In this document: positions 7,342 through 12,203 of the stretch, one piece after another | Layout: each line of letters begins with the position of its first letter | Numbering within the stretch: the stretch's first letter is position 1 | Assembly: GCF_001280125.1 (NCBI RefSeq) | Contig: NZ_LGEG01000036.1 | Span: 1 to 12,203, forward strand | Reading direction: 5' to 3' | Source of the DNA: Streptomyces sp. NRRL F-6492 | Lineage (GTDB): Bacteria; Actinomycetota; Actinomycetes; Streptomycetales; Streptomycetaceae | DNA length: 12,203 nt | The notes under the pieces: generated by a model | What the model saw: only the letters and a program-made list of their open reading frames with translations | Told to the model about the DNA's origin: nothing | The model's database searches: none | Position numbers and translations under genes: made by a program

Positions 7342-7565
7342 TGAATGGCCGTTCGGTAAATCGGACGCGTCTTCGAGCAGGTCGGCGGCCGGTGGGGGAG
7401 GGGAGCGGCCCGGCGCGGGGCACGTACGGGGCCGCGCCACAGGCCCTCCGTACCGCGCCTGAACTGCCACGACACCCCACGGGCCACCGGTAATCGTGCC
7501 CCCATGTCCGAATAACGGTCATGAAGGTGCGGTGGCTCTGCGTGTCAGACACACTCCGAAGCGCA

Positions 7566-7602
7566 AGATGAGCGGCAATCGCAGGAGAAAGACCGCTCAT
7601 TT
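7566..7602 (+). promoter_or_regulatory. Leader hairpin with GGAG in the loop, before the SSI gene
   Basis: ATGAGCGG (7568-7575) pairs perfectly with CCGCTCAT (7593-7600). One G-T and one A-T pair extend the stem to 10 bp. The 17-nt loop holds AGGAGAAA (7583-7590), a good Shine-Dalgarno-like core that is too far (more than 20 nt) from either GTG start to serve it directly on linear RNA. The stem ends 8-10 nt before GTG 7611. It may control translation or stabilise the mRNA. Confidence 0.45.
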
Positions 7603-7610
7603 CCTTCGAT

Positions 7611-8078
7611 GTGAAAGAGAATCTTCCCGTGCTTCGTCGTTCTGCCGCAACTTTCGCGGCCACCCTCCTCTGTCTCGCCGGCGCCGCCGGTACCGCCGGG
7701 ACCGCCGGCGCCGCGGAAACCGGAGCCACCAGCCTGTACGCCCCCTCCGCCGTCGTCCTCTCGATCGGCAGGGGCGCCGACGCCGGCCCGGTCACCGTCC
7801 TCCGCGCCACCACGCTCAGCTGCATGCCCGGCCCCGGCGGCACGCACCCCGCCCCCGAGGCCGCCTGCGCCGAACTCAAGGCCCAGTTCGCGGGCGACGG
7901 GTTCGACGGACTGCTCGCCTCTCCCGATCCCGACCGGGCCTGCCCCCAGCACTTCGACCCCGTCACCGTCACCCTGGACGGCGTCTGGGAGGGGACCCGC
8001 ACCTCCTGGCAGCACACCTTCTCCAACGCCTGCGTCATGGGAGCCACCCTGAACGGCGGAGAAGCCTTCGCGTTCTGA
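7611..8078 (+). CDS. Secreted subtilisin-inhibitor-like protein (SSI family, I16)
   Basis: The 155-residue precursor has a basic start (LRR), a hydrophobic core ATFAATLLCLAGAAG and an Ala-rich cleavage zone near residues 32-35, so it is exported. The mature part shows SSI hallmarks: LYAPSAVVLSIG (42-53), CMPGPGGTHP (71-80), CPQHFDP (111-117), LDGVWEG (122-128), SNAC (138-141) and the terminal FAF. Four mature cysteines (71, 86, 111, 141) match the two family disulfides. By alignment with SSI (C-P-M73), the reactive-site P1 residue is Gln113, where family members usually carry Met, Lys or Arg. The family blocks extracellular serine proteases and is often tied to development. The start is uncertain: GTG 7629, six codons in, has AAAGAGA 9 nt upstream and fits better than GTG 7611. 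Confidence 0.93.
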   Translation: MKENLPVLRRSAATFAATLLCLAGAAGTAGTAGAAETGATSLYAPSAVVLSIGRGADAGPVTVLRATTLSCMPGPGGTHPAPEAACAELKAQFAGDGFDGLLASPDPDRACPQHFDPVTVTLDGVWEGTRTSWQHTFSNACVMGATLNGGEAFAF

Positions 8079-8164
8079 GCGCGCGTCGGGTCGTGACGCG
8101 GGGCCGGCGGCGGGGGCGCCCGGCGCGGAGCCCGGGGGATCTCGGCCGGATGGAGCAGCGGGAA

Positions 8165-8234
8165 GGCGCGGGGCGGCCGCGCGTCCGATGCTGGGGCGGA
8201 CCCCCCCTCGCCGGGCGCTCGGCCGCCCCGCGTC
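8165..8234 (+). promoter_or_regulatory. Long GC-rich stem-loop between SSI and serine hydrolase genes
   Basis: Arms 8167-8179 and 8220-8232 are perfect 13-nt inverted repeats (CGCGGGGCGGCCG and its complement). A G-T and a G-C pair extend the stem to 15 bp. The 40-nt loop (8180-8219) can fold further through GGGG/CCCC. It ends 8 nt before the AAGGAG of the next gene. It may terminate the SSI transcript or act as an attenuator or mRNA stabiliser. Confidence 0.5.
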
Positions 8235-8242
8235 ACACCGAG

Positions 8243-8248
8243 AAGGAG
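8243..8248 (+). promoter_or_regulatory. Ribosome binding site fixing GTG 8254
   Basis: AAGGAG lies 5 nt before GTG 8254. A longer reading from ATG 8188 is possible, but it would start inside the intergenic stem-loop and put 22 residues in front of the signal peptide. This site therefore decides the start. Confidence 0.85.
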
Positions 8249-8253
8249 CACCC

Positions 8254-9468
8254 GTGTCGGCACGCTCTGGAGCCCGCCTCCGCTCGCGCGCACGCCTGCG
8301 CCTGTCCGCCGCCACCCTCGTCGGCGCCCTGGCGCTGGGCGGCGCCGGCCAGTCCGCCCGGGCGGCCGGAACGCCCCCGTCCCCGGCGCCGCCCCCCTCC
8401 CCGGCCTCGGCCAAGGCCCTGCAGAAGCGGCTGGACGACCTCGTCGCGACGTCCGGCGGACCGCCCGGCGCGATCGCCCTGATGCAGGTGGGCGACCGGA
8501 CGACGGTCCACCGGGCCGGCGTGGCCGACACGAGGACCGGCAGACCGCCCCGGGCGGACGAGTACATGCGCCTCGCGAGCGTCTCCAAGGCGTACAGCGG
8601 GGCGGTCGCCCTGCGCCTGGTCGACCGGCACCGCCTAGGCCTGGACGACACGATCGGCCGCCGCCTCCCCGCCCTGCCGAAGGCCTGGCACGAGGTGACC
8701 CTCCGGCAGCTGCTCAGCCACACCAGCGGGCTGCCCGACTTCTCGACCGCCCCGGCGTTCCTGGAGATCCTGACCGCGGACCCCAGGCACCGCTTCGACT
8801 CGCGCCGGCTGCTCGACTTCGTCGCCGACCGGAACCTGCTCTTCCCGCCGGGATCGCGGTACGCGTACTCGAACTCCGACAACATCGCCGTCGCGCTGAT
8901 GGCGGAGGCGGTGACCGGCCGGCCGTACGAGCGACTGCTCGAACAGCTCGTGTACCGGCCCCTCGACCTCCGGCAGACCCTCCTCCCACAGGGCTACCGG
9001 ATGCCGAGGCCGTACCTGCACGGCTACGACGTCACGCCCCCCGCCCCGCCCGAGGACATCAGCGAGGCCCTCGGCGCGTCCGGCGTGTGGGCCTCCGGCG
9101 GCATCGTGGCCACGCCCAAGGACCTGAACGCGTTCGTCCGCGCCTGGGCGGGCGGACGCGGCTACCTGTCCGAGGAGGTCCGCGACCAGCAGCGGCGCTT
9201 CCTCCCCGGCGCCGCCTCGGAACCCGCCGGACCCGGAGTCAACGCGGGCGGACTGGCGATCTTCCGCTACACCACCCGGTGCGGCACGGTCTACGGCCAC
9301 ACCGGCAACTTCCCCGGCTACACCCAGCTGGCCGCCGCGACGGCGGACGGCGAGCGGTCCCTGACGTTCTCGATCAACACCCAGACCAGCAAGGGCCTCA
9401 AGCCGGAACTGCTGGCCAAGGTCCGCGCCGTCCAGGAGGACTTCGTCTGCGCCCTCCTGCGGCGCTGA
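8254..9468 (+). CDS. Secreted serine hydrolase, beta-lactamase class C/DD-peptidase (S12) family
   Basis: The 404-residue product carries the three penicillin-recognising motifs: S109-V-S-K112 (nucleophile and general base), Y205-S-N207, and H349-T-G351 in place of K-T-G. HTG is frequent in D-aminopeptidase, esterase and D-Ala-D-Ala carboxypeptidase-like members. The N-terminus is Arg-rich (residues 4-16), then a hydrophobic core SAATLVGALALGG and an A-R-A site near 35-37, so a Sec-exported protein is expected. A Pro-rich linker (about 40-52) precedes the domain. Its reaction may be DD-carboxypeptidase, esterase or amidase; true beta-lactamase activity cannot be claimed from the motifs. GTG 8254 has a strong AAGGAG. 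The rare Leu codon CTA occurs at 8635. It is probably a separate unit from the SSI gene. Confidence 0.92.
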   Translation: MSARSGARLRSRARLRLSAATLVGALALGGAGQSARAAGTPPSPAPPPSPASAKALQKRLDDLVATSGGPPGAIALMQVGDRTTVHRAGVADTRTGRPPRADEYMRLASVSKAYSGAVALRLVDRHRLGLDDTIGRRLPALPKAWHEVTLRQLLSHTSGLPDFSTAPAFLEILTADPRHRFDSRRLLDFVADRNLLFPPGSRYAYSNSDNIAVALMAEAVTGRPYERLLEQLVYRPLDLRQTLLPQGYRMPRPYLHGYDVTPPAPPEDISEALGASGVWASGGIVATPKDLNAFVRAWAGGRGYLSEEVRDQQRRFLPGAASEPAGPGVNAGGLAIFRYTTRCGTVYGHTGNFPGYTQLAAATADGERSLTFSINTQTSKGLKPELLAKVRAVQEDFVCALLRR

Positions 9469-9473
9469 GCCCC

Positions 9474-9489
9474 CGCCCCGCCCGGGGCG
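9474..9489 (+). terminator. Terminator hairpin after the serine hydrolase
   Basis: CGCCCC (9474-9479) and GGGGCG (9484-9489) form a 6-bp stem with a GCCC loop, 5 nt after the stop codon. It is compact and GC-rich without a T-run. Confidence 0.5.
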
Positions 9490-9626
9490 CGAAACAAACC
9501 ACTGGGGGCGAGACGGTGCGTCCTGTTGTGGTGGGGTCACGGCTTTCCTCTTCGTCTGAGTCCGGGCACGGCCGACGCCGCCGTCCCTGCCGCCCGTAGA
9601 CCCTTCGCGCGCCCCGGGAAAGCCCC

Positions 9627-10600
9627 GTGCGCGACCGCGCCCGCACCGTCCCGCCCGCCACCGCTCCCGCCGCCGTGGCACAGCTGTCCGTCAGGAACGT
9701 CACCGAGTCCTGCGGCACCCGCACCGTCCTCGACCAGGTCTCCCTCACCGTCCGGCCGGGCGAGAAGGCCGCCGTCGTCGGCGAGAACGGCTCCGGCAGG
9801 TCCACCCTGCTGCGGGCTGCTCGCCGCGGCCGAGACGCCGGACGCCGGGGAGGTCACCGCCGGCTTCCCCGGCGGCACCGGCCACCTCGCCCAGACCCCC
9901 GGCCTCGACCCGTCCCGCACCGTGCGGGACGCCGTCGACCTCGCCCTGACCGACCCGCGCGCCATGGAGGGGAGCTCCGCGCGGCGGAGGAGACCCTCGG
10001 GGACGCGTCGGACGAGCGGCTCGCCGCCTACGGCGAACCGCTGATCGCCCACCAGGAACGCGGCGGGTACGAGGCCGACGCCCGCGTGGACGCCGCGGCC
10101 CACGCCCTCGGCCTCACCCGGATCACCCGCGACCGCCCGCTCGGCCCCCTGTCCGGCGGCGAGCAGGCACGGCTCGCGCTCGCCTGCGTCCTGGCCGCCG
10201 CCCCCGAGCCGCTGCTCCTGGACGAACCGACCAACCACCTCGACGCGGCGGCCGCGCACTGGCTGGCGGAACACCTGTGCGCCCATCACGGCACCGTCGT
10301 CGCGGTCACCCACGACCACGCGTTCCTGGAGCGCGTCGCCACCACGATCCTGGAGGTCGACCGGGACGAGCGCACCGTGCGCCGCTACGACGCCGGACGG
10401 CCCGGCCCCCGGCCCCCTCGCCGAGCTCGACGGCGTACGGGTCGGGGAACGGCTGCGTCTGGACGGCCTCCTGCCCCTCGCACCCGGACAGCGGCTCCTC
10501 GTCACGGGCGGGAACGGCGCGGTGGTCGCCGTCTCGCACGACCGCGGCTTCCGCGCACGCTTCGAGGGGGAACGGCTGGAGCCGGGTGCCGGCCCGGTGA
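9627..10600 (+). pseudogene. Degraded ABC-F ATPase (two NBDs, frameshifted and deleted)
   Basis: Domain 1 begins VAQLSVRNVT (GTG 9675, or GTG 9627 just after GGGAAAG). Walker A reads GENGSGRST, with Lys changed to Arg (AGG at 9798). An extra G in 9814-9816 moves the family-like reading (LLAAAETPDAGEVTAG, including the Q-loop region) one frame over until about 9970, where one base is missing and the frame returns. The signature LSGGEQARLAL (from 10149), Walker B LLLDEPTNHLD (ending 10244) and H-loop VTHDHAF are intact. After 10390 the linker is lost and the frame shifts again. Domain 2 survives only as LAELDGVRVGERLRLDGLL (from 10417) and VTGGNGA joined to VVAVSHDRGF, missing everything between Walker A and the H-loop. 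ABC-F proteins act on ribosomes and often give antibiotic resistance; this copy should be dead. No internal stop interrupts frame 9627. Confidence 0.85.
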
Positions 10601-10724
10601 ACCGACCCCGCCGCCCCCACTCCGCCACGGCGGCTTCCCCGCCCTCCCCGGGGGCGCAGGAATTGCAGCGGCCTGCCGACGGGGCGAGGCTGGGAGCCCG
10701 CAGCGTGAAGTGGAGCAGCCAGCT

Positions 10725-11579
10725 ATGAGCGATCTGGTCGTGGTCGGGGTGGACGGCTCGGCGATGAGCCTCACCGCCGTGGAGGCGGCCGCCACGGAGG
10801 CGGCACTGCGCGGCGCGAAGCTGCGCGTGGTCCACGTCGAGGTCCCGATCAAGCCCAGGTACGTGGTGCCGGACCCCGCTTCCGCGACCCTGGTCCAGGA
10901 AGCGGCGGTCCACGCCCTCGGCACGGCGCCCGACCTCGTGGTGACCGAGGCCGTGGTGACGGGCGACGTGGTACACGTGCTGGAAGCCGAGTCGCGGGCC
11001 GCGGACCTGATCGTCGTCGGTTCCAGAGGGCTGGGCGGCATCACGGGCCTGCTGCTGGGATCCACTCCGATCTCCCTGGCCGCCCGCAGCCACTGCCCCG
11101 TGATGACCGTCCGCGAGGAACACGCGGCGTCCGGCGGCACGGGGCCCGTCCTCCTGGGGACCGACGGCTCGCCGGACAGCGAGGAGGCCGTCGACGTCGC
11201 CTTCGCCGAGGCCGCGCGGCGCCGGGCCGAGCTCGTGGCGGTGCACGCCTGGCAGCCGGACAAGGCCCCGCCCGGCACGACCCGTGAATCCGCGGCGCGC
11301 TCACTGGCCCGGGCGGTCGCCGACCGCGCGGACGCCCGTCCGGACGTCACCGTCCGGCACGACCTGGTGGACGGCAAGCCGCACGAGGTCCTGATCGAGG
11401 CGAGCGGGACGGCCCAGCTGCTGGTCGTCGGCGCCCGCGGCCGCAGCGGCATCGCCGGACTGCTCCTGGGCTCGGTGAGCCAGGCCGCGATGACGTACGC
11501 GCACTGCCCCGTCGTCACCGTCCGGGGGACGGCGGGGCGTTCCCCGGGGCGGCAGGACGAGGACCGAACGCCAGGGTGA
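10725..11579 (+). CDS. Tandem-domain universal stress protein
   Basis: The 284-residue protein has two UspA domains, about residues 1-133 and 140-275. Each opens with a beta-strand and D-G-S (VVVGVDGS; VLLGTDGS) and carries the ATP-binding G-2x-G-9x-G-S signature: G99 to S113 and G236 to S250, each ending in LLLGS. Both end with CPV-x-TVR. Such proteins are cytosolic, bind ATP, and are induced by stress, hypoxia or dormancy in actinobacteria. ATG 10725 is preceded by GGAG (10712-10715), 9 nt away. Its start overlaps, as ATGA, the stop of the last frame of the ABC-F remnant, and it is also in frame with the first part of that remnant without a stop. The real protein should start here. The promoter is not evident and may lie inside the pseudogene. 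Confidence 0.94.
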   Translation: MSDLVVVGVDGSAMSLTAVEAAATEAALRGAKLRVVHVEVPIKPRYVVPDPASATLVQEAAVHALGTAPDLVVTEAVVTGDVVHVLEAESRAADLIVVGSRGLGGITGLLLGSTPISLAARSHCPVMTVREEHAASGGTGPVLLGTDGSPDSEEAVDVAFAEAARRRAELVAVHAWQPDKAPPGTTRESAARSLARAVADRADARPDVTVRHDLVDGKPHEVLIEASGTAQLLVVGARGRSGIAGLLLGSVSQAAMTYAHCPVVTVRGTAGRSPGRQDEDRTPG

Positions 11580-11603
11580 TTCCTCCACTCCGGTGAAAGG
11601 CCG

Positions 11604-11623
11604 CCGAAAGGCCGCGCTTTCGG
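11604..11623 (+). terminator. Terminator hairpin after the universal stress protein gene
   Basis: CCGAAAG (11604-11610) pairs perfectly with CTTTCGG (11617-11623) around a 6-nt loop, 24 nt after the stop, followed by a pyrimidine-rich TCCTCTT. A partial direct repeat of GAAAGGCCGC precedes it. The symmetrical stem could work on either strand. Confidence 0.6.
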
Positions 11624-11765
11624 TCCTCTTCGCGAAAAACGGCCCGTGACCTGCCCCGTCCATGATCGTTACCCGCTGTGTCGCCGCCTCACGGCGGCGG
11701 CGCCTCCGCCCCTCCGGACGACCGGGGGGCGTACGAGAACAGGTCGTAGCGGGAAAGGACTGCCG

Positions 11766-12203
11766 GTGGGCAGCTGGATCAGTGTCGGTCTGGGAGCCGC
11801 GGCGGCGCTGTGCCCGCTGCCCCGGCACGGCGAGGCCGTGGTCTTCATGGAGCACACCCCGACCACCGACCGCCTGGTGGTGTGTGCCCCGGACGTGTGG
11901 GTCGACATGGGCCACGGCGACCCGGAACCCCCACGGCCCGCGTCCCCCCTTCCACCCGAGTGCCGGCCCCCGGCGCCGCCGTCGCCGGTACCCCCGCCCC
12001 CATCGCCGCCCTCGGCACCACCAGTGTCCACACCCCCTCCCGCGCCGCACCCCTCGGCACCACCAGTGTCCACACCCCCCCCCGCGCCGCACCCCTCGGC
12101 GCCGCATCCGTCCGCACCGGGACTCGGGCCGAACGTGACGTCCCCGCCCCGGCCGGTCCCACGGGCCGCCCGTCACGCGGCGCCCCGGGCCACCGCGCCG
12201 AAG
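11766..12203 (+). CDS. Pro-rich hypothetical protein, 3' end outside the window
   Basis: GTG 11766 is preceded by AAAGGA (11754-11759) with 6 nt spacing. The frame stays open for 146 codons to the last base, so the gene is partial. The first 50 residues look like a folded or membrane-near segment (begins VGSWISVGLG, then ALCPLPRHGEAVVFMEH and LVVCAPDVWVDMG). From about residue 53 the chain is dominated by Pro, Ala and Ser, with a 14-residue repeat (SAPPVSTPPPAPHP), then turns more basic (RAARHAAPRA). I do not recognise a family. Good Shine-Dalgarno spacing and G/C-biased third positions favour it over other frames here. The Pro-rich part may be an extracellular or flexible linker; no clear signal peptide is seen. 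Confidence 0.6.
   Translation, partial: MGSWISVGLGAAAALCPLPRHGEAVVFMEHTPTTDRLVVCAPDVWVDMGHGDPEPPRPASPLPPECRPPAPPSPVPPPPSPPSAPPVSTPPPAPHPSAPPVSTPPPAPHPSAPHPSAPGLGPNVTSPPRPVPRAARHAAPRATAPK
12011..12100 (+). repeat. 42-bp tandem repeat, two copies plus 6 nt
   Basis: Copy 1 spans 12011-12052 and copy 2 spans 12053-12094, with one difference (CCCCCT versus CCCCCC). CTCGGC at 12095-12100 begins a third, lost copy. The period is a multiple of three and encodes the 14-residue Pro-rich unit, so copy changes keep the frame. Confidence 0.9.

Larger units (their letters stand above)
7261..7610. other. Long intergenic region, no gene seen
   Basis: This 350-nt stretch separates the biosynthetic operon from the inhibitor gene. 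I see no convincing coding sequence on either strand. It contains the terminator hairpin at its start, a dyad at 7320-7341, three CGGTAA words (7326, 7354, 7488), a short perfect palindrome GTGTC-A-GACAC (7542-7552) and a leader hairpin at 7566-7602. AT content rises after about 7495, which suggests the inhibitor promoter lies between roughly 7500 and 7570. I could not assign clear -35 and -10 boxes. Confidence 0.6.

Noticed and set aside
5929..7470. 513-codon minus-strand ORF opposite the ATP-grasp gene
   Set aside because: No recognisable domain and an Arg/Gly/Pro-rich composition; the plus-strand ATP-grasp motifs are clear.
7496..7610. Short ORF across the SSI leader starting near 7496
   Set aside because: Its frame runs through the leader hairpin into the inhibitor gene out of frame and yields Arg-rich sequence without motifs.
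8188..8253. Upstream ATG extension of the serine hydrolase
   Set aside because: It begins inside the intergenic stem-loop and would bury the signal peptide. GTG 8254 has AAGGAG 5 nt upstream.
9537..11246. 569-codon minus-strand ORF across the ABC-F remnant and stress protein
   Set aside because: No family features; it lies opposite well-recognised plus-strand motifs.
9627..11579. Single 650-residue fusion of an ABC ATPase and a universal stress protein
   Set aside because: The frame is open only because GC-rich DNA lacks stops. Family similarity jumps between frames, and the stress protein has its own ATG and Shine-Dalgarno at 10725.
12011..12100. Possible CRISPR-like array
   Set aside because: The copies are directly adjacent with no spacers and lie in frame inside a coding sequence.
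11662..12138. Plus-strand 158-codon ORF from ATG 11662
   Set aside because: Arg/Pro-rich composition with poor codon bias. It overlaps the better supported frame from GTG 11766 and starts in the intergenic gap.
11301..12176. Minus-strand ORF over the 3' end of the window
   Set aside because: Arg/Gly-rich shadow with no ribosome site seen. The plus frame at 11766 has good Shine-Dalgarno spacing and normal codon bias.

Overview
The window is very GC-rich, actinobacterial DNA. Third codon positions are almost always G or C, GTG starts are common, and there is a Streptomyces-type subtilisin inhibitor. The organism is most likely a Streptomyces or close relative. All genes I accept are on the + strand.

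Positions 1-7260 hold one tightly packed operon that looks like the 3' end of a nonribosomal-peptide-like natural product cluster. In order it encodes an MFS exporter, an MbtH-like protein, a secondary-metabolism luciferase-like flavin monooxygenase, a possible 42-residue peptide (2623-2751), a family-5 (OppA/DppA-like) solute-binding protein with no export signal, a stand-alone amino-acid adenylation enzyme without a carrier domain, and an ATP-grasp ligase. From the monooxygenase onward every junction overlaps by 1 or 4 nt, and a candidate terminator follows at 7273-7295. My inference is that the adenylation enzyme and the ATP-grasp ligase activate or couple amino/carboxylic acids, the monooxygenase oxidises an intermediate, and the MFS protein exports the product. 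The role of the signal-less binding protein is the open question. The carrier protein and condensation functions would lie upstream of position 1.

Positions 7261-9490 are a separate region. A roughly 350-nt non-coding stretch contains dyads and a leader hairpin. It is followed by a secreted SSI-type protease inhibitor with an unusual Gln at the predicted P1 site, then a 15-bp stem in the intergenic gap, then a secreted serine hydrolase of the beta-lactamase class C/DD-peptidase type.

Positions 9491-11623 hold the remains of a duplicated-ATPase ABC-F gene. It has offsetting frameshifts in domain 1 and a collapsed domain 2 whose Walker A start is joined directly to the H-loop. An intact tandem universal stress protein follows.

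The last 440 bases carry the start of a Pro-rich hypothetical protein with an in-frame 42-bp tandem repeat, cut by the window edge. I saw no tRNA, rRNA, CRISPR array, transposase or integrase.
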